Assembly: GCA_023422555.1 (NCBI GenBank)
Contig: JAFAGQ010000232.1
Span: 1-5,191 of the forward strand
Direction: 5' to 3'
Length of the DNA: 5,191 bases
From: Pseudomonadota bacterium
Lineage (GTDB): Bacteria; Pseudomonadota; Gammaproteobacteria; Burkholderiales; Burkholderiaceae_B
The position numbers and the translations under genes were made by a program. How positions within the stretch are numbered: position 1 is the stretch's first letter; every line of letters begins with the position of its first letter. A model generated the notes under the pieces. That model was not told the origin of the DNA. It ran no database searches and saw only the letters and a list, made by a program, of their open reading frames with translations. Below are positions 1-5,191 of the stretch, in pieces.

Positions 1-2
1 GA

Positions 3-782
3 GATACACGCATTGGTGATGTGATTCTGGACATGCAGAATATTTCGCTGCGGTTCGGTGGCGTCAAGGCGCTGACCGACATTTCCTTCAATGTTCGTGA
101 ACATGAGATTCGCGCCATCATCGGTCCTAACGGTGCCGGTAAAAGCTCTATGTTGAATGTGATAAATGGTGTGTACGTGCCGCAGGACGGCGCCATTCAT
201 TTTGACGGCAAACAGTTTGGTCGCATGACGCCGCGTCGCGCCGCAGAAATGGGCGTGGCCCGAACCTTTCAGAATCTGGCGCTGTTCAAGGGCATGAGCG
301 TTCTGGACAATATTATGACGGGTCGCAACCTGCGCATGAAAAGCGGTCTGTTGTCGCAGGCCTTCCGTATCTTTGGTGCAGAGAAGGAAGAGATCGCGCA
401 TCGCGAGTTTGTGGAAAATATTATCGACTTCCTGGAAATCCAAGCCTATCGCAAGACGCCTGTCGGACGCCTGCCTTATGGTTTGCAAAAGCGCGTTGAC
501 CTTGGGCGTGCGCTGGCCATGGAACCGCGCATGCTGTTGCTTGACGAACCCATGGCGGGCATGAATATTGAAGAGAAGCAGGACATGAGCCGCTTCATTC
601 TGGATGTCAATGACGAGTTTGGTACGACAATTGTGTTAATCGAACATGATATGGGCGTGGTCATGGATATCTCTGATCGTGTCGTGGTACTCGATTACGG
701 TAAAAAAATCGGCGATGGCTCGCCGGCGCAAGTGCGCTCGAATCCGGACGTGATTCGGGCCTATCTGGGTGTGGAGCACTGA
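3..782 (+). CDS. livG: LivG-type ABC transporter ATP-binding protein, probably 5'-partial
   Basis: This is one of two cytoplasmic ATPases that power a branched-chain amino acid-type importer. Counting from the GTG at 21 (253 residues), it shows a Walker A motif GPNGAGKS (35-42), a Q-loop RTFQN (Q84), a signature LPYGLQKR (151-158), Walker B LLLDEP with catalytic E176, a D-loop MAGMN, and an H-loop IEHD (H209). It ends in NPDVIRAYLG, a typical LivG C-terminus. The signature is non-canonical: Pro and Tyr-Gly stand where most ABC ATPases have LSGGQ, although LivG proteins usually carry a YG form. The frame stays open upstream of 21 (encoding DTRIGD), and no good Shine-Dalgarno precedes the GTG, so the true start probably lies just outside the window. 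The codon before position 3 ends in GA and could be TGA, so a GTG start at 21 is not excluded. LivH begins 5 bases after the stop, implying one transcript. The ATPase call is very secure; the transported substrate is not known. Confidence 0.95.
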   Translation, partial: DTRIGDVILDMQNISLRFGGVKALTDISFNVREHEIRAIIGPNGAGKSSMLNVINGVYVPQDGAIHFDGKQFGRMTPRRAAEMGVARTFQNLALFKGMSVLDNIMTGRNLRMKSGLLSQAFRIFGAEKEEIAHREFVENIIDFLEIQAYRKTPVGRLPYGLQKRVDLGRALAMEPRMLLLDEPMAGMNIEEKQDMSRFILDVNDEFGTTIVLIEHDMGVVMDISDRVVVLDYGKKIGDGSPAQVRSNPDVIRAYLGVEH

Positions 783-787
783 TCATC

Positions 788-1717
788 ATGGCCTATTTTC
801 TGGAAACGCTGTTTGGAGGCCTGATGAGCGGCATGCTTTATGCGCTGGTCGGTCTGGGTTTTGTGCTTATCTTCAAGGCATCGGGGGTATTCAATTTCGC
901 ACAGGGCGCCATGGTACTGGTGGCGGCCCTGGCCATGGCGCGGTTCTCAGTGTGGATTCCGCAATGGCTGGGCTTTGAGAACCTGTTGCTGGCCAATGTT
1001 CTGGCATTTATTGTGAGTGCGGCCGTGATGGTGCTGATCGCCTTTCTGGTGGAGCGTCTGGTGCTGCGTCATCTGGTCAATCAGGAGGCAACCACACTGC
1101 TGATGGCGACATTGGGTATCAGTTATTTCCTGGATGGTCTGGGACAGATTGTGTTTGGCAGTTCGGTCTACTCCATCAACGTGGGCATGCCCAAAGACCC
1201 GGCCTTTATTCTGGACTCTGTCTTTGAAGGCGGGATTCTGATCAGCCTTGAGGACCTGACTGCAGCCGTGATTTCAGCGGTGCTGGTTGCGCTGCTGGCT
1301 TTCTTTTTCCAGTACACCTCTACCGGCAGAGCCCTGCGTGCAGTGGCCGATGATCATCAGGCCGCGCAATCCATCGGCATTCCGTTGAACCGGATCTGGG
1401 TCATCGTGTGGGTGGTAGCTGGCATTGTGGCTCTGGTGGCCGGCATTATCTGGGGGTCCAAATTTGGTGTGCAATTTACGCTTTCCACGGCGGCATTGCG
1501 GGCGCTGCCTGTGGTTATTCTGGGCGGGCTTACCTCAGTGCCCGGCGCCATTATCGGCGGCCTGATTATCGGCGTGGGAGAGAAGCTGTCCGAGGCCTAT
1601 ATCGGACCTTTCGTTGGCGGTGGCATAGAAATCTGGTTTGCCTATGTGCTGGCGCTGGTCTTTCTGCTGTTCCGTCCGCAAGGGCTGTTCGGCGAAAAAA
1701 TCATTGACCGTGTGTAG
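788..1717 (+). CDS. livH: LivH-type ABC transporter permease
   Basis: This is an inner-membrane permease of the branched-chain amino acid-type importer family, expected to pair with the LivM product to form the translocation path. The 309 residues are strongly hydrophobic, with about eight likely membrane segments by eye. Family landmarks are FNFAQGAM near the N-terminus (35-42), a cytoplasmic EAA-like coupling loop beginning GRALRAVADD (180-189) and ending SIGI (195-198), and a glycine-rich VILGGLTSVPGAIIGG stretch (243-258). The C-terminal FRPQGLFGEK is typical of LivH. Length is normal for the family. The ATG lies 5 bases after the livG stop; a GGAG at 773-776, inside the end of livG, is the only candidate ribosome binding site and is rather far away (11 bases), so translational coupling to livG is likely. 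Substrate specificity cannot be read from the permease. Confidence 0.95.
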   Translation: MAYFLETLFGGLMSGMLYALVGLGFVLIFKASGVFNFAQGAMVLVAALAMARFSVWIPQWLGFENLLLANVLAFIVSAAVMVLIAFLVERLVLRHLVNQEATTLLMATLGISYFLDGLGQIVFGSSVYSINVGMPKDPAFILDSVFEGGILISLEDLTAAVISAVLVALLAFFFQYTSTGRALRAVADDHQAAQSIGIPLNRIWVIVWVVAGIVALVAGIIWGSKFGVQFTLSTAALRALPVVILGGLTSVPGAIIGGLIIGVGEKLSEAYIGPFVGGGIEIWFAYVLALVFLLFRPQGLFGEKIIDRV

Positions 1718-1722
1718 AAGGC

Positions 1723-1727
1723 AGGAG
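1723..1727 (+). promoter_or_regulatory. Ribosome binding site of livM
   Basis: AGGAG, continuing as AGGAGAGA, lies 7 bases before the ATG at 1735. It is a strong consensus Shine-Dalgarno in the 17-base gap after the livH stop and fixes the livM start. The same AGGAGAGA core precedes the binding-protein gene. Confidence 0.85.
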
Positions 1728-1734
1728 AGACCCT

Positions 1735-2799
1735 ATGTTTTATCGTGAGAACGGTCAGTTCAAAATCAGTTACCGCCAGGATCAGCAGATTTTTCCGGTG
1801 CGCCAGGATCGCATTTTCATTGGTCTGTTGCTTTTCGTTGCCATCGTGCTGATTCCGCTGCTCTCCAGCAATTATTTTCTGGGCGGCATCATGATTCCCT
1901 TTCTGATCCTGTCCATGGCGGCCATTGGTCTGAATATTCTGGTGGGTTACTGCGGTCAGATCTCCATGGGTACCGGCGCCTTCATGGCAGTAGGTGCTTA
2001 CGCTGCCTGGAATTTTGGCGTGCGCTTTCCCGATCTGCCTCTGATCATTCAGTTGCTGATGGGCGGAGTCTTTGCCACGCTTGTGGGCATTCTGTTCGGC
2101 ATTCCCAGTATGCGTATCCGTGGCCTGTATCTGGCCGTGGCAACGCTGGCTGCGCAGTTCTTTGTGGACTGGACGTTTCTGCGCATTCCATTCTTTACCA
2201 ACAATTCCTCATCGGGCAGTGTGTCGGTACCGTCGCTGGATTTTTTCGGCCTGCCTTTGCAGACGCCGATGCAGAAGTATCTTTTCGTTCTTGCACTTGT
2301 GATTGTGATTGCGATTCTGGCCAAAAATCTGGTGCGCGGCGCCATCGGACGCGAGTGGATGGCCATTCGCGATATGGATGTGGCGGCGGCAGTGATCGGT
2401 ATTCGACCCATGTATGCCAAGCTCAGTGCGTTTGCCGTCAGCTCCTTTATTGTGGGAGTCGCAGGCGCCTTGTGGGGCTACATCCATCTGGGTTCCTGGG
2501 AACCGTCTGCCTTTGATCTGAACCGTTCATTTCAGTTGCTATTTATGGTCATTATTGGCGGACTCGGTTCCATTGTAGGAAGTTTTTTCGGGGCGGCATT
2601 CATTGTGCTGATTCCGATTCTGCTGAACCGGATTCCTGAAATGCTGGGACTGTCGCTGGCGGTGGATACAGCGACGCATATCGAGCATATGGTGTTCGGT
2701 GCGCTGATTGTGTTTTTTCTGATTGTAGAGCCGCATGGCCTGGCACGCCTGTGGAGTATTGCGAAAGAAAAATTGCGGATCTGGCCGTTTCCGCATTAG
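1735..2799 (+). CDS. livM: LivM-type ABC transporter permease
   Basis: This is the second inner-membrane permease of the importer, expected to heterodimerise with LivH and contact the ATPases through its EAA-like loop. It has 354 residues. A hydrophilic cytoplasmic-looking N-terminus of about 26 residues precedes the first membrane segment. LivM hallmarks are GLNILVGYCGQISMGTGAF (65-83), the conserved SMRIRGLYLAVATLA (125-139), the coupling loop GREWMAIRDMDVAAAVIGI (205-223), and IIGGLGSIVGSFFGA (273-287). The C-terminal VEPHGLARLW (331-340) is the usual end of the family core. The length is within the LivM range and shorter than E. coli LivM, which has a longer N-terminus. The start is set by a strong ribosome binding site at 1723-1727. 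Codon use matches its neighbours and no frame disruption is visible. The gene sits between livH and the binding-protein gene in the same operon. Confidence 0.95.
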   Translation: MFYRENGQFKISYRQDQQIFPVRQDRIFIGLLLFVAIVLIPLLSSNYFLGGIMIPFLILSMAAIGLNILVGYCGQISMGTGAFMAVGAYAAWNFGVRFPDLPLIIQLLMGGVFATLVGILFGIPSMRIRGLYLAVATLAAQFFVDWTFLRIPFFTNNSSSGSVSVPSLDFFGLPLQTPMQKYLFVLALVIVIAILAKNLVRGAIGREWMAIRDMDVAAAVIGIRPMYAKLSAFAVSSFIVGVAGALWGYIHLGSWEPSAFDLNRSFQLLFMVIIGGLGSIVGSFFGAAFIVLIPILLNRIPEMLGLSLAVDTATHIEHMVFGALIVFFLIVEPHGLARLWSIAKEKLRIWPFPH

Positions 2800-2847
2800 T
2801 TTTATCCCGTTTGCTTTGCTGCGTGTATTCAACCAATAAAACCTATC

Positions 2848-2861
2848 TGGATGCAAATCCA
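2848..2861 (+). other. Small hairpin with GNRA-type tetraloop before the binding-protein gene
   Basis: TGGAT, GCAA and ATCCA form a perfect 5-bp stem with a GCAA loop, which fits the GNRA tetraloop pattern. It ends directly against the AGGAG ribosome binding site. No T-run follows, so it is not a terminator. A role in keeping the ribosome binding site open or stabilising the message is inference; a stem this short can occur by chance. The rest of the 74-base livM-to-binding-protein spacer (2800-2873) holds no convincing signal. Confidence 0.35.
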
Positions 2862-2866
2862 AGGAG
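2862..2866 (+). promoter_or_regulatory. Ribosome binding site of the substrate-binding protein
   Basis: AGGAG lies within the purine-rich AGGAGAGAG at 2862-2870, 7 bases before the ATG at 2874. It decides the start: translation from 2874 yields a clean signal peptide, whereas the longer frame opening at 2751 lies partly inside livM and would place 41 non-signal residues in front. Confidence 0.9.
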
Positions 2867-2873
2867 AGAGACA

Positions 2874-4205
2874 ATGAAACTGAAAATGAAACAATGGGTC
2901 GCTGCAATGAGCGTTGCCGGTGTGCTGGGTACCCTCCCGCTACAGACCATGGCTGCCGAAGAGCAGTTCATTCCCTTGCTGACCTATCGCACCGGTTCCT
3001 TTGCACCACTGGGCATTCCCTGGGCTGATGGCAAAATTGATTATCTGAAACTGGTCAATGAACGCGATGGCGGCATCAATGGCGTAAAAATTTCCTACGA
3101 AGAGTGCGAAACTGCCTACGCAACCGACAAGGGCGTCGAGTGCTATGAACGTCTCAAGGCTGCACGCGGCGGCGCTTCCGGTTTTGACTCTCAGTCTACC
3201 GGTATCACATTTGCGGTTTCCGACAAGGCGCCAGGTGACAAGGTGTCCATTGAAACAGTGGGCTATGGTCTGTCCCAGTCTGCAGATGGCTCGGTGTTTG
3301 AATGGAACTTCCCGCTGCTGGGCACGTACTGGACGGCAGCCGATGTGATGATTCAGGATATCGCCAAAAAACTGGGCGGCGAAGACAAACTCAAGGGCAA
3401 GAAAATTGCACTTGTGTATCACGACTCGCCCTATGGCAAAGAGCCGATCCCGCTGCTCAAAGCCCGGGCCGAGGCCAATGGTTTTGAATTACAGCTGTAT
3501 CCGGTCACTGCGCCTGGTGTGGAGCAGAAATCCACATGGCTGCAGATCCGCCAGAAACGGCCTGACTATGTGCTGCTGTGGAGTGCAGGCATTATGACCC
3601 CAACCGCGATTCGTGAGGCGCAATCAACGGGTTATGCCCGCGACAAGATTTACGCGGTGTGGTGGGCTGGCTCCGAGGGCGATGTGAAGGATCTGGGTCA
3701 GGTGGCCAAAGGCTACAACGCCATTACCATTCACAACACGGGTGAAGCCAAGGGCAAAGTTTATGACGATCTGAAAACGCATGTCTTCGACAAGGGCAAC
3801 GGTTCCAGCAAGAACACCCTGGGCACCATCGCCTACACCCGTGGTCTGGTGATCTCCATGCTGCAGGTGGAAGCCATTCGCACCGCGCAGGAAAAATTCG
3901 GCAAAGGCCAGCACATGACGTCCGAACAGGTACGCTGGGGCTTTGAGAATCTGGACCTGACCGAGGCGCGCCTGAAGGAAATCGGTTTTGATCAGATCAT
4001 CAAACCCATCAAGACGTCATGCTCGAATCACGTTGGTGCAGACTGGGCTCGTATTGTTCAGTGGGACGGCAGCAAGTTCGTGCCGGCATCGGATCTGTAT
4101 CAGGCTGACCAGAAATATGTCGGGCCGCTGGTCAAGTCCGAAGCCGAGAAGTATGCACAGGCCAAGAAGGTCACACCTCGCGACTGCAGCAAGGAATCTT
4201 CATAA
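2874..4205 (+). CDS. Periplasmic substrate-binding protein of a Liv-type ABC importer
   Basis: This is a periplasmic ligand receptor of the Leu/Ile/Val-binding (Peripla_BP_6-like) family, which hands its ligand to the LivH/LivM permeases. It has 443 residues. The N-terminus is a Sec signal peptide: basic MKLKMKQ, a hydrophobic core, then a likely cleavage at TMA-AEEQ after residue 27 (or after A28). The mature part starts with FIPLLTYRTGSFAPLG, followed by the first-lobe region with YLKLVNERDGGINGVKI (57-73). The second lobe starts near KKIALVYHDSPYGKE (176-190), and DYVLLWSAG (231-239) is a typical strand-to-ligand turn. It is longer than classical LivJ/LivK (about 345 mature residues). Four cysteines (C78, C90, C383, C438) are available for two disulfides, probably C78-C90 and C383-C438 by position. 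Family-level similarity to binding proteins encoded beside acyl-CoA ligases suggests a carboxylic acid ligand, but that is inference. It lies between livM and livF, with structured spacers on both sides. Confidence 0.93.
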   Translation: MKLKMKQWVAAMSVAGVLGTLPLQTMAAEEQFIPLLTYRTGSFAPLGIPWADGKIDYLKLVNERDGGINGVKISYEECETAYATDKGVECYERLKAARGGASGFDSQSTGITFAVSDKAPGDKVSIETVGYGLSQSADGSVFEWNFPLLGTYWTAADVMIQDIAKKLGGEDKLKGKKIALVYHDSPYGKEPIPLLKARAEANGFELQLYPVTAPGVEQKSTWLQIRQKRPDYVLLWSAGIMTPTAIREAQSTGYARDKIYAVWWAGSEGDVKDLGQVAKGYNAITIHNTGEAKGKVYDDLKTHVFDKGNGSSKNTLGTIAYTRGLVISMLQVEAIRTAQEKFGKGQHMTSEQVRWGFENLDLTEARLKEIGFDQIIKPIKTSCSNHVGADWARIVQWDGSKFVPASDLYQADQKYVGPLVKSEAEKYAQAKKVTPRDCSKESS

Positions 4206-4208
4206 CGC

Positions 4209-4222
4209 ATGAGCAGGCTCAT
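4209..4222 (+). repeat. Inverted repeat A, overlapping hairpin B
   Basis: ATGAGC and GCTCAT are perfect inverted copies separated by AG. Because a 2-base loop is too small, the usable stem is ATGAG/CTCAT with a CAGG loop. It begins 3 bases after the binding-protein stop. Its right arm shares TCAT (4219-4222) with the left arm of the next, larger inverted repeat, so both cannot form at once. Confidence 0.5.
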
Positions 4223-4252
4223 CCCCCAACGCGCCATAGCTGCGGGGGATGA
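4219..4252 (+). repeat. Strong inverted repeat B between the binding-protein gene and livF
   Basis: TCATCCCCC (4219-4227) and GGGGGATGA (4244-4252) are perfect 9-base inverted copies around a 16-base loop. Inside the loop, GCG (4231-4233) can extend the stem against TGC (4241-4243), with one G-U pair, after a 3-base AAC bulge; this leaves a 7-base loop. No T-run follows, so it does not look like an intrinsic terminator. Such hairpins after binding-protein genes are known to protect the upstream message from 3' exonucleases and reduce downstream expression, which would favour excess binding protein over ATPase; here that is inference. Confidence 0.65.
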
Positions 4253-4273
4253 ACAATGTCAGTAGCCTATCGC

Positions 4274-4277
4274 GGAA
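4274..4277 (+). promoter_or_regulatory. Probable ribosome binding site of livF
   Basis: GGAA lies 7 bases before the ATG at 4285. It is weaker than the AGGAG sites elsewhere in the operon but well spaced. The alternative in-frame ATG at 4249 lies in the right arm of inverted repeat B, directly against the G-run with no usable spacing, so 4285 is preferred. Confidence 0.5.
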
Positions 4278-4284
4278 TTTCATT

Positions 4285-5133
4285 ATGCAAACCTCGCCAT
4301 CTTCAACTCCTGCTGCCACTTCTGCACCCGATCGACTGCTTCTGAATGTCAACGGGATTGAAGTCATCTATAACCACGTGATTCTGGTCCTGCGCGGCGT
4401 GTCGCTGGTGGTGCCGGAAGGCAAAATCGTGGCGTTGCTTGGTGCCAACGGGGCAGGCAAGACCACGACACTGCGTGCTGTCTCGAACCTGCTCAAAAGC
4501 GAACGAGGCGATGTCACCAAAGGCACCATTCATTATCGTGATGAACGGGTCGACAGCATGACGCCGGCCGATCTGGTTAAGCGCGGTGTCGTACAGGTGA
4601 TGGAAGGTCGCCATTGTTTCGGGCATCTGACTATCGAAGAGAACCTGCTGACAGGCGCCTATACCCGCCAGATCAGCAAGGGCGATCTTGAGGCATCGCT
4701 GGACCGTGTGTATCAGTATTTTCCGCGGCTCAAGCAAAGACGAACCAGCCAGGCCGGGTACACCTCTGGTGGAGAGCAGCAGATGGCCGCGATTGGCCGG
4801 GCGCTGATGGCGGACCCCAAAATGATTCTTCTGGACGAACCCTCCATGGGGCTGGCGCCGCAGATCGTTGAGGAAATTTTCGAGATTGTGCGCGATCTGA
4901 ATACCCGAGAGCGCGTGAGTTTCCTGCTCGCCGAACAGAATACCAACATTGCCTTACGGTATGCCGATTATGGCTACATCCTGGAAAGTGGTCGCGTCAT
5001 GATGGATGGCACGGCGCAGGCACTGGCATCCAATGACGATGTGAAAGAGTTCTACCTTGGCATCGAAAGCGGTGACCGCAAGAGTTTTCGCGATACCAAA
5101 TTTTACCGCCGCCGCAAGCGCTGGCTGGCATAG
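4285..5133 (+). CDS. livF: LivF-type ABC transporter ATP-binding protein with C-terminal extension
   Basis: This is the second cytoplasmic ATPase of the importer, expected to pair with LivG. From the ATG at 4285 it has 282 residues; an ATG at 4249 would give 294 but has no usable ribosome binding site. A low-complexity Ser/Thr/Pro/Ala leader (1-15) precedes the ATPase domain. Motifs are Walker A GANGAGKT (53-60), Q-loop VQVMEGRH (Q104), canonical signature SGGEQQ (161-166) and Walker B ILLDEP (181-186, catalytic E185). In the switch region, AEQNT has Gln218 where most ABC ATPases have the H-loop His; this substitution is normal for LivF. After the usual LivF end near EFYLGI (256-261) there is an unusual basic tail, RKSFRDTKFYRRRKRWLA (265-282). 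E. coli-type LivF is about 237 residues, so both ends are extended. It is separated from the binding-protein gene by a structured spacer and followed 9 bases later by a ligase-like gene. Confidence 0.94.
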   Translation: MQTSPSSTPAATSAPDRLLLNVNGIEVIYNHVILVLRGVSLVVPEGKIVALLGANGAGKTTTLRAVSNLLKSERGDVTKGTIHYRDERVDSMTPADLVKRGVVQVMEGRHCFGHLTIEENLLTGAYTRQISKGDLEASLDRVYQYFPRLKQRRTSQAGYTSGGEQQMAAIGRALMADPKMILLDEPSMGLAPQIVEEIFEIVRDLNTRERVSFLLAEQNTNIALRYADYGYILESGRVMMDGTAQALASNDDVKEFYLGIESGDRKSFRDTKFYRRRKRWLA

Positions 5134-5136
5134 GAG
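5132..5136 (+). promoter_or_regulatory. Ribosome binding site of the downstream ligase-like gene
   Basis: AGGAG overlaps the livF TAG stop and lies 6 bases before the GTG at 5143. It is a strong, well-spaced site that supports a genuine start there and translational coupling to livF. Confidence 0.8.
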
Positions 5137-5142
5137 CAGAGC

Positions 5143-5191
5143 GTGAGTGACTATTTTGATGCTCTCGAAGTCCGTGGACAGGAACAGCGTG
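5143..5191 (+). CDS. Start of a probable phenylacetate-CoA ligase-type acyl-CoA ligase (3'-partial)
   Basis: Only the first 16 codons are visible, from a GTG start: (M)SDYFDALEVRGQEQR. The opening DYFDALE followed by a charged R-x-x-x-E/Q-R stretch resembles the N-termini of phenylacetate-CoA ligase family proteins (AMP-forming, PaaK-like). These join an aromatic or related carboxylic acid to coenzyme A at the expense of ATP. Such genes are recalled next to Liv-type transporters in beta-proteobacteria. A strong AGGAG site 6 bases upstream and a 9-base gap after livF make it part of the same operon. Too little is present to see any catalytic or AMP-binding motif, so the product assignment rests on a short match plus context and may be wrong; the presence of a real gene start is much more secure. 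Confidence 0.65.
   Translation, partial: MSDYFDALEVRGQEQR

Noticed and set aside
2049..2420. 123-residue minus-strand open frame opposite livM
   Set aside because: It is a shadow of the livM coding frame with no family resemblance; the Arg/Thr/Ser-rich composition is typical of antisense reading.
2811..2840. Possible promoter TTGCTT - 18 bases - AATAAA before the binding-protein gene
   Set aside because: Only 3 of 6 and 4 of 6 bases match the sigma-70 consensus, which is expected by chance in an AT-richer spacer.
2751..2873. Upstream extension of the binding-protein frame to an ATG at 2751
   Set aside because: It overlaps the livM C-terminus, lacks a ribosome binding site, and would bury the clear signal peptide 41 residues in. 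AGGAG at 2862-2866 supports the ATG at 2874.
2940..3422. 160-residue minus-strand open frame opposite the binding-protein gene
   Set aside because: It lies wholly antisense to a well-supported gene, has no recognisable motifs, and its codon pattern is explained by the plus-strand frame.
4219..4260. Intrinsic terminator after the binding-protein gene
   Set aside because: The stem is strong, but no T-run follows and livF continues in the same direction 33 bases downstream.
4249..4284. livF start at the ATG at 4249
   Set aside because: The ATG lies inside the right arm of a 9-bp inverted repeat and abuts the G-run with no spacing. The ATG at 4285 has a GGAA 7 bases upstream.
4303..4737. 144-residue minus-strand open frame opposite livF
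   Set aside because: It is antisense to the Walker A region of livF, with no independent ribosome binding site or motif evidence.

Overview
The window is one tightly packed plus-strand operon encoding a complete branched-chain amino acid-type (Liv/HAAT family) ABC importer. It is followed by the first 16 codons of a probable phenylacetate-CoA ligase-type acyl-CoA ligase. Moderate GC content, the protein wording and the gene order all suggest a beta-proteobacterium of the Burkholderiales, possibly Alcaligenaceae (Advenella/Bordetella/Pusillimonas-like). That placement comes from remembered family resemblance and has not been searched; the genus is uncertain.

Layout: positions 3-782 hold a LivG-type ATPase whose frame is open to the window edge. 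Positions 788-1717 hold a LivH-type permease and 1735-2799 a LivM-type permease. A 74-base spacer carries a small hairpin and a strong ribosome binding site. Positions 2874-4205 hold a periplasmic substrate-binding protein with a signal peptide. A 79-base spacer follows with two overlapping, mutually exclusive inverted repeats. Positions 4285-5133 hold a LivF-type ATPase with a basic C-terminal tail. A ligase-like gene starts with GTG at 5143 and runs off the end. No convincing promoter or intrinsic terminator was seen, so transcription probably begins upstream of the window and continues past it.

How the genes work together: the binding protein captures a ligand in the periplasm and delivers it to the LivH/LivM membrane pair, and the LivG/LivF ATPase pair powers import. 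The order G-H-M-K-F differs from the E. coli livKHMGF order, and a CoA ligase gene is apparently coupled at the 3' end. I therefore infer that the substrate is more likely an aromatic or other carboxylic acid that is activated to a CoA thioester on entry than leucine, isoleucine or valine. The sequence alone cannot identify the ligand.

This is mostly an ordinary metabolic transport operon and I see no evidence of an unknown type of system. The points worth a second look are the competing hairpins before livF, the unequal ATPase motifs of the two subunits, the basic tail of LivF and the transporter-ligase linkage.
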